DNA of 64,000 bases. It comes from Gnetum montanum (lineage: Eukaryota > Streptophyta > Gnetopsida > Gnetales > Gnetaceae). The stretch covers positions 186,001 to 250,000 of the forward strand of contig MNCI01019084.1 of the NCBI GenBank assembly GCA_015680685.1, written 5' to 3'. The position numbers and the translations under genes are program-made. This document shows, piece by piece, positions 1 to 9,983 of this stretch (positions within the stretch are counted from its first letter, which is position 1; each line of letters begins with the position of its first letter). Below the pieces are notes generated by a model. It was given only the letters and a program-made list of their open reading frames with translations. It did not search any database and was not told the DNA's origin.

Positions 1-106
1 CGTCAGGTCCCTTCCTCCCCTGGCCTTCCACTTCCTTGCCTTTGCCCATCTCGACGTCCTCTACGCTGGGATTGACAGGTTTATGCTGAGGGTCGAAACT
101 GCTCAT
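1..106 (-). pseudogene. Exon 1 of the antisense gene in Tat-A (partial)
   Basis: An ATG at 106-104 on the minus strand opens a frame that runs to the window edge without a stop. It matches the start of the antisense gene exon 1 in Tat-B (14507 downwards): 30 of 35 residues are the same, including the shared stretch NPSVED and the lysine-rich MGKGKEVEGQGRKGPD. There is no indel between the copies. The rest of the gene would lie to the left, outside the window. Confidence 0.8.
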
Positions 107-455
107 GCCTACGCTGAGCCTGTACGCCGAGGTCTGAGTCTCTACGCCGACGCTTTGACCTCTATGCTCATGCTGAGCCTCTATGCTGAGTTGGAATCCC
201 TACGCTCATGTTCAGTTGGGACGTCTATGCTGATGCTTTAACATCTACGGTTTACGCTTATGCTCAGGGTTTAGTGGTTTACGCTTACGCCAGGTCATCT
301 ACGCTTCAAACGGGACTTATTGCTATTGATTCTATGATTCCCATAGGACAGGGTCAATGAGAATTAATTATTAGGGGCTTACGCTTACGCTCATTGACTA
401 CGCTTGCTTCCGGTTTACAATATTTACAAATGACATCCCTGCCCTTTATATAGCC
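107..455 (-). promoter_or_regulatory. Promoter region of the antisense gene in Tat-A
   Basis: On the minus strand a TATA box (TATATAAAG, 444-452) lies 338 bases upstream of the exon 1 ATG, next to a GC-rich CCG/CCA stretch (462-486). Between TATA and ATG the DNA is made of degenerate TACGCT words. Tat-B shows the same layout at 14815-14824, so the arrangement predates the split of the two copies. Promoter function is inferred. Confidence 0.55.
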
Positions 456-659
456 CTCTGCCACCACCGCCGCTGCCGCCTTGCGGTTTACCTCTTTTTG
501 CCTTTTTTACTCATTTTTATCAAAATTTGTTCAAAAATGAAAAAAAAATATATATTTAAAACAAAATAAATACTACCACATCCTGATTCCCTTGTAAACC
601 AACTTCAGAAGTCCACACTGAACATTTTGGCGCAGACTCTCCTATGCAAATTTTACGAT

Positions 660-845
660 AAACATTCGGCCCGGTATGGCCTTAAACTGCCACGTCGGCC
701 CGGTCTGGCCTTAAACTGCCACATCAGCCTGGTATGGCCTTAAACTGCCACGTCGGCGTAGTATGGCCTTAAACTGCCACCCACAGCCCGGTATGGTCTT
801 AAACTACCATTTGTCCCAGTGTGATGATAAACCACCATCATGCAT
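660..845 (+). repeat. About 30-bp tandem repeat (TAAACT block), Tat-A
   Basis: Five to six tandem units of about 28-32 bases with the core GGCCTTAAACTGCCAC, ending in a variant around 820-845 with TAAACCACCATCAT. It sits just upstream of the RT coding region and matches 15023-15306 in Tat-B. Confidence 0.85.
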
Positions 846-913
846 GTACACATGACTTATGCTGCCAGAAAACATGGAATAATACCTATTAGCTCATTCT
901 ACTCTCTGTTCAT

Positions 914-2979
914 TGGTAGGAGCAAGCCCGATGGATTATCAGCATTTATCCGCACCGTTAATCATCGATGGGCCATACAGAAAGATTGCAAGGGACATCG
1001 ACATAAATCTCATCGACTTAAGTTTATCAACGGATGACGCAGTCATAGCTTCAACACAGTAAACACTAGAAAACTACAAAGGTATGACAAAGCCCCTCGA
1101 CATAGAAGCTGAAAACATTACCACAGACCTGTTGACCAAAACCCCCATCACCATGCCCGATGGAGAAATCAAAAATTAAAACTAAGTACATTACTACAAC
1201 CTCAACTTGCCAAAGACATAGAGGATGTGCTTAGGGACAACATAAAGGCATTTGCTTGGTCATACACGGACATGCCTAGATTGGACCCTCGAATCGTCCA
1301 TCATAATATTATCCTTGATCCAAAATTGAGGCTAGTGAAGCAAAAATCATGAAAGGTTAAACCTGAGGTGGCATTGTCAGTCTGCAATGAGATCACCAAA
1401 CTTTATCAGGCTGGTTTCATTTGGGCTGTCGATTATGCCGATTAGGTATCCAACATGGTCATTGTCCCAAAGAAGAACAGAAGCATTTGCTTATGCATTG
1501 ACTTCCGAGATCTAAACGTTGGAACCATAAAAGATGATTTTCCCCTACCTAGCATCAATCAACTTGTCGACTTGCGCACGGGGCACACCCTATTATCTTT
1601 TATGGATAGCTTCTCAGGATACAACTAGATACGCATTAACTCAGAGCATGAGCTCCGGACTACCTTTATGACACCATGGGGAACCTTTTGTTATACAATG
1701 ATGCCTTTCGGCCTCAAGAACGCTGGGGCCACATCTCAACGGATGATGACATTCATTTTTAGTGATTACATGTTACACTCGCTCAACGACTACGTGGACG
1801 ACATTGTGGTTAAATCGAAGACATCGGAACAACATGTACAAGATCTTGATTTAGTACTAAAACGTTGTTTAAAATATGAGCTGAGACTTAACACAAAGAA
1901 ATGCATCTTTGGCGTCAAGACAGGAAAAATGCTTGGATTTATAGCCTCAGAAGCAAGGATACGAGTAGACCCCGATAAAGTTAAGGCCATAAAAAACCTA
2001 AAACCACCTGGCAACCTTACCAAACTTTGAGGTCTACAAGGTAGATTACAATTTATTAGGCGTTTCATAGAAAAACTAATAGACAAATTAAAACCTATGA
2101 ACCACTTGCTATGTAAGAACATCCATTTTGAATGGAATCCACAGTGCTAGGAAGCATCCAATGATATTAAACCAACACTCGTCAATTTACCCACGGTGTA
2201 TCCACCTCAAAATGATAAACCGTTTTACATCTACCTCGCCACTTCTGATTAGGCAATCATGTCTATGCTTTGCTAGAAACAAAATGATGGAACCGAAGTT
2301 CCTGTCTATTACTTAAGCCATGCATTAGTTGTCCACGAGAAAAAGTATAACGAGGTGGAGAGGTCGTGTTTAGCCCTGGTCTTTTCTCTAAAGAAATGGC
2401 GACATTACCTCTTCCGTAATCAAGTTAACATAATCTGCAAGGATAATGTACTCAAAGCCATCATCGGAAATATTTACGAGACAAGACAAATAGCCCGTTG
2501 GAAAGCTATGATAGTTGAGTTTGACCTACATTACATAGCGCAATCATCCGTTAAGGGTCAAGCCATAGCAAACCAAATGGCCACGTCACCAATGCACGAT
2601 CAAGCAACGAGAGAGCTAGAATTCCCAGATGAAAATATAAGCGCAATAGACATAGTACCCAATGACTACGACGCCATTCTAAACTTTCATGGAGCATCCA
2701 CCTCTTAAGGGGGAAGTGTTGCCACTGTCATCACCTATCCCTCCAGGGAGATCAGACCCTTTGCTTATCGTTTCAATTTTCACTGTACCAACAACATAGC
2801 AAAGTACGAAGGCCTCCTTAGAGGTCTCGCGGTAGCACTAGTTTCAGACATCACACGATTGGTGGTCAGAGGAGATTCACAACTAGTTTTGAACCAAATC
2901 ATAGATATTTATACATGCAAAGCGCAACATTTACAACCATATTGTGACCTGGCAAAATATTTAATGAGGCGATTTAAAA
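914..2979 (+). pseudogene. Tat-A reverse transcriptase / RNase H remnant
   Basis: Part of the pol polyprotein that copied element RNA into DNA in virus-like particles. The RT palm is recognisable: PFGLKNAGAT around 1706-1735 and the catalytic YVDD at 1791-1802. The Ty3-type RNase H follows (HEKKYNEVERSCLAL near 2336-2380), then the start of an archaeal-type RNase H (NDYDAILNF near 2664). Numerous stops and a two-base loss near 1172 relative to Tat-B break the frame. Coding ends abruptly at 2979 where LTR1 starts. A candidate sense splice acceptor precedes the frame (AG at 918-919, after a pyrimidine-rich tract), as in Tat-B. Non-functional. Confidence 0.85.
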
Positions 2980-3194
2980 TGAACACCACAAAATTTCGAG
3001 CTTAGTACTTTTCAAAAAAGAATCAAGCTAACTCATGATGCTCCTCAGCATGACTAAAGCTTGAGAACCCCACAAATAGCTTCACGTAGAGTTGAACCCA
3101 ACGAGGAGCAGTTCCTTGGGACACGACGATGACGATGAAAACATCTGCGATCAAACCTAGCAACTGCAGAGCTGAAAATACTTAGTTGACACTA

Positions 3195-3735
3195 AGTATG
3201 TATTCTCAGCATATACGCCTAGCATATACGCCTAGCGTATACGCCCGATATTCACAGCGTATACGCCCAAAGTATATGCCCCTGATTGCATCTACAGCGT
3301 ATACTCCTAGCGTAGACGCCTAGCATACACGCCTCACAAGTACGATCAGCTTGTATGAATGATGCATACGCCCAGCATGTAATCCCCAAAGACGGTATGG
3401 AAACAGCACTACATAGCAAGACTTGATACAAGGCAGCAACTCATACAAACAGAGCAACCATCAGCGTACATGCCCAGCGTATACGCCTAACAACCAACAG
3501 CGTACACGCCTAGCGTATATGCGTAGCAACTAGCAACGTACATGCCCTACGTATACGCCCAACAACCATTAGCATATATGCCCTGCGTATACGCCCAGCA
3601 TCCATAGCATATACGCTCAGCGTAAATGCCCAGTACATCCAGTGTATACGCTCTCCATGCCTAGCGTATACGCCCAGAGTCTACACCCGTCTCATACAGC
3701 GTATACGCCCAGCGCATACGCCTAGCAGATGTAAT
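3195..3735 (+). repeat. GTATACGCC short repeat array in U3 of LTR1
   Basis: Dozens of degenerate copies of AGCGTATACGCCCA-like words. The 10-base core GCGTATACGC is a perfect palindrome and at least four intact copies remain (near 3234, 3476, 3664 and 3697). CpG decay (TATACG to TATATG or TACACG) explains most variants. Confidence 0.85.
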
Positions 3736-3815
3736 ATGTTGTACACTTGTAAATTTTATTCTTTCACACCCGGTGAACGTGTCATGTGTCACCCAACCCG
3801 TGTCTAGCACCAAAC

Positions 3816-3825
3816 CTATATAAAA
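3816..3825 (+). promoter_or_regulatory. TATA box of LTR1
   Basis: CTATATAAAA lies downstream of the U3 repeat array and upstream of a region that stays well conserved between the LTRs, as expected for the U3/R promoter of the element. Confidence 0.6.
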
Positions 3826-4423
3826 CCCCCAATTTTTCACTAGCACTAGGTCGGTTGGCAAAATTGGAGAAAACTAGAGAGAAAAACAGAGACGCTGAGA
3901 ACCAGAGTAGAGAACCTTGTATGCTAGACAACCCTGTATGCTGAGCATACAGCCTCTACACTATGCCTACAGTGTGAACCAGCCCACAGTCATCCCTGCA
4001 TCCACCGGGGCTTTTTGTCCGCCTTGTGTCAAAGCCACAACTGTGTTAGATTGGTGCATTGTAACTCTCATTTTGAAATAGCATTGTTACATTTTCTTCC
4101 TAAAATTTGTTATAGTTTTGCATTAATTGTTGCATGTATTCTATTTACGCTCTTTTACATTTACGCCCCGTTCACATCAGTTATGTTGTTTACGCTCTAT
4201 TTTAGACCTGTTACGTCGTTCACGTATAACCCAGCGTATAGCACCTCAGTGTACGTTTGGGGAAATCCTTGCCTGATCCGCGTACGGACCACTCAAGGTA
4301 CTCTACCTTCGTTAATTCTAGCTTGCCTTCAAGTGAAGGTAGGGTCTTCTGTGCGTGTCCAGAGATCTCCAGGTCTCTGTTTCCTTTTAGCCGGACATCG
4401 ATAATTTCAGACTATAGAGAAAT

Positions 4424-4440
4424 TGGCGCTAGAAGGAGGG
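4424..4440 (+). promoter_or_regulatory. Primer binding site of Tat-B
   Basis: TGGCGCTAGAAGGAGGG starts 14 bases after the LTR end. TGG pairs with the CCA end of a tRNA. I cannot name the tRNA with confidence. Confidence 0.55.
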
Positions 4441-4463
4441 CCTCTGCCTAAAACTTATTGTGC

Positions 4464-5110
4464 TTCAAAGCTCTCAGAATCTACGCTGTTGAGTATACGT
4501 TGACCCTTTCTGCAAACCTCCCAATGTTTACGCTGCTCAGTTTAAAACTTACTGTCTGCAAACTATCTAGTGTCTACGCTGTTAAGCGTCTACGATACTT
4601 CGTTTAAAACTTACCATCTGCAAGTCTCTCAGCGTTTATGCTGTTAACCATACGTTGACTCTGTCTGCAAAATCCATAGTGTCTACGTTGTCCAATATAT
4701 GCCACACACACGCTATGCTGTAGAATTTGTCTACACTGCACACAGAACTCTATTTACGCCGCCGACATATATGCAACAGCTAAATTTACGCTGCACTCTC
4801 TACACTGTAGATCCCATCTACATTATACGCTGACCCTGTTTACGCCCTATGCCATAAACTCGTTTACGCCACCGTCCATATACACTACACTCTGTACGCT
4901 GTAACCCTGCTTACGCTGTATGCTGACACTGTATACGCTGCTTAGCGTATATGTTGTACGCTTTACACCGTAGATTCTGTATGCTGACACTATATGCTGT
5001 ATACCTATACGCTGTCTATGCTATCATTATACTCTAGTCGTTGAAGCCTATATGCTGAGACCTAGTCTATACACTGTATGCTACCAACGTAGGTTTACGC
5101 TACACCAAAC
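4464..5110 (+). repeat. TACGCT-word leader region of Tat-B
   Basis: The leader between primer site and gag consists of short degenerate repeats built on TTTACGCTG, TCTACGCTGT and TATACGCTG. No open frame of note. The same word family fills the U3, intron 1 of the antisense gene and that gene's promoter. Confidence 0.75.
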
Positions 5111-5158
5111 ATATAAGTTTCATATCCCTTCATTGTGTCATATTCTCGACTGTTCATC

Positions 5159-8100
5159 ATGAACACCACAAACACCATCGCTACAACCACCCAGGTCACA
5201 GACCTTGTAGGCACCATGACCATTCAACAGCCCATGGTACAACCCATAGTGGGGCCCCGCCAGTCTCTTAGATTGCAAGGGAGGAACCCATCGTCTAACA
5301 GCATAACTCAAGACTAGTACAACTTTATATGCATGAAAATACAAGCCGGCCTAGCCATGGACCGAGCCGAAATAGAAGTAAAGAGGCAATATGAACTTTT
5401 CCATAGGGGAGGACAAGAGTTCATCCCTACCCCGTACAACATCATCCCTCTTCCAGAGCCTTACTCTGAGCTCATCACACATCTCCTCCTGCAAAGGAGC
5501 TAGTCGCTAGATCAGACTGTAGTAAATGCTCAACCGGAAGAGGAAGATGAGTTCACTGCCTAATCTGAGCATGAAGACTCATATCACACCCTTAGCCCAC
5601 AAACTTATATAAACCCGTTGTTTCACCCATTCACGGGCGAAACTACGTCCCTCCAGCCATCTGGAATCACTCAAGAACATGTGCCTCAACAAGACGTAGC
5701 TGCTCTCATCCCCATTCCTCCAGCAAACGATGTTCAAGTCAACACAATTCCCCTCGCAATTCCTCCCACAGCTACGGCACCCCTGTTCTTACAAATGCAA
5801 CCCCCTGATAACAATGTAGGAGTGACCTTCCCACCCCGCGTGATTGGAATGCCGCATGTAATACCGGCCTCTACATCTACTCATTACATACCGCATGTCC
5901 CAACCCAAGGAACATCCTTCATAGTGGTAACCCAACAAGTTTAGGGGATTCCAACACAAAACATGACTTGGCAATGGACAGCGATTGGTGCCCAATCACA
6001 TCAACCCCCTCATTACAACATACCACCTCATACAATCTTACAAGCTGATATTCCCTAAGCACAACCACAACAACAACAACCCCTTGCCCACAATATGCTA
6101 CCTTTGATACCAGTTGCTATAAATATTCCACAAGTACAACCTCCAACTACACAGCTTTCAGCCTTCCAACCCACTATTCAACAATCCAATCTATACACTG
6201 TACCACATCCCCAAGTTTCCACCTCACCTAGCACTCAAGACTGGGCGGATGCTAAAAAAGTAATTCAGGAACTAACTCACGAGGTCAAACACCTCAAAAC
6301 AGCCGTCGACGAAGAGTTGAAGGCAATGGACTTTTATCACGATGACCCCATTAGCTCTTCTGTTCCGCCCCTAACCTTACCCAAAGGTGTATCATTGCCT
6401 ACGCTAACTAAATACAATGGGGAGACAGACCCCAATGCTCACCTTATAACATTTAGACTAGAATGTGCATTACTTCAGGCATGTCCACATGCCATTTTGT
6501 GAGTGTTCCCTATGTCTCTCGTAGAGAGAGCACTTTATTGGTATTGGGCCTTGCCAAGAAACTCGATATTTTCTCTAGAGGAGTTGTTACATCAATTCGT
6601 TACTAGGTTCAAGTATAACTTGAAACCTGAAGCGACACTTGACAGTCTTATACAGGTCAAACAAGCACCTCTAGAACCCGTACAAAAATTCATCCAAAGG
6701 TGGAGTGTTGCTATCAATGAGCTACATGAGCCGATCCCCCAGACGTATCTGCTCACCATTCTAAAAGGGTTTATCAACGACTTTTTCAAATCCAAGTTAT
6801 ATTATCTCAATGTGCGTAACCTCAATCAAGCCTTTGTATAGATTAAAAACATAGAGGAGGCAACCCAAAATAGCCACGATCCTGCGTATTTAGCCTTTAA
6901 GAATCAACACAGTAAAAAAGATAAAGAAAAGGCTAAAACAACTATAGCAGCGTTGGCAGAAATACAACAAGCAAACATGGGACAACAAAGCAAACTTCCT
7001 GTTGCCCCTACTAATTACAGTAAACCCACTCCTGCGACCGCACCAGAATCGTCCTCGTCACAAAACCTAATGCCAAATCGTACAAGAAACTTCGAAAGGA
7101 TATACACACCACTACCTATGAAACCATCGTAGTTTTTTGACCAACTCATGAAGGCTGGGTTAATGAAACACAAACAGTTATCCCCTGCTGCTATCCAGAG
7201 ACATGATCGATTCTGTCAACTAGTTCAGAACCCATGCTTAGCAACGCCGGATGAACCCCCAGTACCAAAAGTTTTTAGAATGGATTGCTTCTGTGACTAT
7301 CACCAACGTAATGGGCATGACACGGATTATTGTTTCACCCTAAAATAAGACATCCAACGAATGATCAATGGAGGTCAAATCACTTTTGACGAAGCCAACC
7401 CGGTCCAACAACAAAACTAGGCCATGGGTGTGTATAAAGACCCTCTAAATACCAAAGAGGCACCGTACGTTATTAACACAATCTACCTAGATAACGAACC
7501 TGAGACATCTAGCATTAACACTATCTATTCCGACCATGATCAGAAAACGCCTAATAAACCATTTGTAGTACATATTCTGCCCACTGCATCAACATCCATG
7601 CCTCAACCTTCATGCCCCCCACAGAAGCCTTATGTTGTCCAAGTACCCCCTACCATAGCAACTTCTAACACCTTGACATGCAAAAAACCATATGTGGTGT
7701 GCGTACCTCCCATTGCTACTACCACAAACTTACCAACCCCTCCCATTCGGCCTGCCCCTTATGTAGTCCGAGTACCACCCGCCGTCGCAATAGCGTAGGT
7801 ACAACCTCCAGCTAGGCCGACTCCGTACGTCATTAGGACACCCGAACATCCTAGTGATCACCAATCCCTTAATTCCAAAACACAAAATAAAAGAAGCCCC
7901 TATGTCATGAAGGTGCCTAGCCAATCTAGCACCCAACTGCAAGTGACTGTCCAACCGCAACCCCACCCGACTCCATACGTGGTACGAATCCCAAGGTAAC
8001 CTGAGACATCAAAACCAATTACGCCGCCACGTCACACACGAGAATGCTTAGCAGATAGGCTTACACGCAAACTCTTGGAAAAGGAGGGTCAACGGCTAGC

Positions 8101-8225
8101 CTTAGGACCTCCTAAACCTACCCCATTAAATGCGATACCCATGACACAGCCTAGCGATAAACCAAATACAGGTCATGAGGGGGAATCATCTAGAAAACAT
8201 GATATGCCCGAATCAACAATTCCAA
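5159..8225 (+). pseudogene. Tat-B gag (capsid/nucleocapsid), decayed
   Basis: Structural polyprotein of the virus-like particle. From the ATG at 5159 one frame stays alignable to about 8225, interrupted by some twelve stops (for example near 5315, 5942, 6500, 6839, 7346 and 7796). Order: low-complexity Pro/Gln-rich N-terminus; retrotransposon gag domain around 6390-6840 (NGETDPNAHL then a long helical stretch with FSLEELLHQFVTRF); a zinc-knuckle variant CDYHQRNGHDTDYC at 7292-7333; then a Pro-rich domain with repeated PYVV-x-VPP motifs (7440-7996). The zinc motif spacing is the GHDT type usual in Tat gag, not the standard CCHC. The frame moves by one base near an A run at 8224-8229 before the protease. 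Confidence 0.85.
7440..7996 (+). repeat. PYVV-x-VPP protein repeat domain in Tat-B gag
   Basis: About eight irregular copies of a motif of the type KPYVVQVPPTIAT, spaced roughly 20-30 residues, for example APYVINTIY, KPFVVHILPT, KPYVVCVPP, APYVVRVPP, TPYVIRTP, SPYVMKVP and TPYVVRIP. It lies between the zinc knuckle and protease. Function unknown; a spacer or interaction domain is possible. Confidence 0.7.
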
Positions 8226-9342
8226 AAAATTGATAAACCAATGATGCACGAAATAAAATTGATGGGCCCAATGGACCAAGTCACTATCGATAAACACGTG
8301 CCCAACAGTAGAGACCTAGCAACAGCCATAACACAGGTCACACAAGCGCTCAAACAAAAGAACACTTCGCTGAGCTTATATGACCTAGTTTTAACATCTC
8401 AAACACATCGTGAAGCTTTGGTGCGCATGTTAACATCTATCCCAGTAAGCGAGGACTTGCCTCCAAATGAACCTTCAATTCATGCGGTGATGTACTCGCC
8501 TCAAGGATCAACATCCAAGCCACTAAGTTTCCATAATAACAACATCAAGTTGGATGAGAAAACGGGAGGGGTAACAACAGCCCCTATGTTTATAACAATA
8601 AGAGTAAACCAATTCAAGATACATAGGGTCCATGTAGATGACGGAGTTGCCACAAACGTAGTCCCATATCCCATCATCGAATAACTCAAGCTCATAGAGC
8701 TAATCAGACCAACTGCTACCACATGCTTGAAATCATTCAGCGGATCGCGCGTGATAGTCAAAGGCACCGTGACCTTAGACTTCATAGCCGGGGACCAATT
8801 CCCCACATCCGTCGACTTCGTAGTAATTGATGAGATGCTAGGATTCAACCTAATATTAGGAAGGCCCTGGTTAGCCCAACTGAAAGTAGTCTCATCCCCT
8901 ATACACCAAGAGATTCATCTGCCTTATGAAGGTGGTGAAATCATCATACACAGGGAGGCCTCTACACCCATCATCTCATCATACATAGACACAGACCAAG
9001 GCTCAGAGGTTAAGCTCGAAGAGCCTAGACAACGTGACGTAAATGAACAACAACTGGTAGGCGGTAATCCTTTAAACACAGAAGAAAACCCACCCAAAGC
9101 AGAAATACCTGGGCCTGACATTGTACATACACAACCTCACTTAGAAACCACAATAGACACAGAAATCGTGATACATGCATAAGCGCAAGAAAAAACTAAT
9201 GCAGAAACAATTCCATCAGATGTCCCTTGGGCTGAATTACCATTCAACGTGATTAGCGAAGGGGACACTAAATATAGAATCATACCCGCTAACTCTACTC
9301 CCAACGTTAAAATGCGAAAAATCAAAAAATTACTAAACCAAT
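8226..9342 (+). pseudogene. Tat-B aspartic protease
   Basis: Retropepsin-like protease that cleaves the polyprotein. The active-site loop reads VHVDDGVATNVVP with DDG at 8637-8645 in place of the usual D-T/S-G. The flap-to-C-terminal signature LGFNLILGRPWLAQLK lies at 8841-8888, followed by a conserved HQEIHLPYEGG. Two stops (8682 and 9180) interrupt the frame, which ends with TAA at 9340-9342. It is in a different frame from gag. An acidic tail of about 80 codons follows the protease proper. RT does not follow: 6 kb of non-sense-coding DNA intervenes. Confidence 0.8.
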
Positions 9343-9660
9343 AAATAACAAAAACACCATGATCCGAAATGATGTTAAACTATAACTAGTCCGGGATGAC
9401 GTTAAACTATCATGTCCGCAACGACATAAAACTAGCCACGATCAGAAATGGTTGGTCAACCAAGAAATCCACTAGTGTCATTCGAAACGTCCCTTGCTTA
9501 CGCTGGGGCCCGAAATGGCCTTAAACTACGAATATGGCCCAAAATGGCCTTAAACTAGTGCGAATCTGGCCCGAAATGGCCTTAAACTAGTGCGAATCTA
9601 GCCCGAAATGGCCTTAAATTAGTGCGAATCTAGCCCGAAATGGCCTTAAACTAGATCATC
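9343..9660 (+). repeat. About 31-bp tandem repeat after protease
   Basis: Tandem units with the core GAAATGGCCTTAAACTAGTG, at least five between 9510 and 9655, plus looser units from 9360 (GATGTTAAACTA, GACGTTAAACTA). The TAAACT core is shared with the blocks at 15023-15306 and 18876-19100. The stretch 9661-9983 is AT-rich and shows nothing I can identify; it would be the 3' untranslated part of the antisense gene. Confidence 0.8.
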
Positions 9661-9983
9661 CACTTATACTTTGTTTTCCTCTCCAATTCCGGCTCACTAT
9701 TCGAATTTATGCTTGCATTGCCATGTTGTCAATAACAATTTTCATGATTATCTTTCATTTATCATTATACTCCGACTTATAATTACATCCACGCATTACA
9801 CTTAAACCACAAAAACAAACCAAAACATTTTACATTCTCGTGTCGTGTTTGCAATTAAACTCAAAATCAACAAAAAAAAATTTATACATTAAATGATGTA
9901 CAAGTACAAGAGTTAACTGATTTCATTCATCTCAATTTACAATTCCCATATAAATTTGAGTCAGAATAATTTCACAACAAAAG

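Larger units (their letters stand above)
1..2979 (+). mobile_element. Tat-A: partial Ty3/gypsy Tat-lineage element
   Basis: The stretch matches 14398 to about 17440 of Tat-B almost base for base, with mostly transition differences. It holds, in order, the start of the antisense gene (minus strand), its promoter repeats, a tandem repeat block, and RT plus RNase H coding remnants. The left part lies outside the window. On the right it stops inside the second RNase H and joins LTR1 directly at 2980, so the end of RNase H, the integrase and the 3' non-coding part (about 2.9 kb in Tat-B) are missing. I see no target-site duplication at the junction, so deletion or recombination between copies is likelier than a clean insertion. 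Confidence 0.85.
2980..4409 (+). repeat. LTR1 of Tat-B (5' LTR)
   Basis: It starts TGAACACCACAAAATTT and ends ATAATTTCA, just before the primer site. It aligns along its length with 20302-21691. U3 contains an array of GTATACGCC words (3195-3735), followed by a TATA box (CTATATAAAA, 3816-3825). In LTR2 the same box has decayed to CTGTATTAAAA. Confidence 0.88.

Noticed and set aside
660-845. CRISPR-like array of about 30-base repeats
   Set aside because: Units are directly adjacent with no unique spacers, and the context is a plant retroelement.
1790-2122. 110-codon minus-strand frame opposite RT in Tat-A (similar one at 16252-16548)
   Set aside because: It mirrors the RT palm coding strand, whose YVDD and flanking motifs are clear; the antisense frame has no conserved features of its own.
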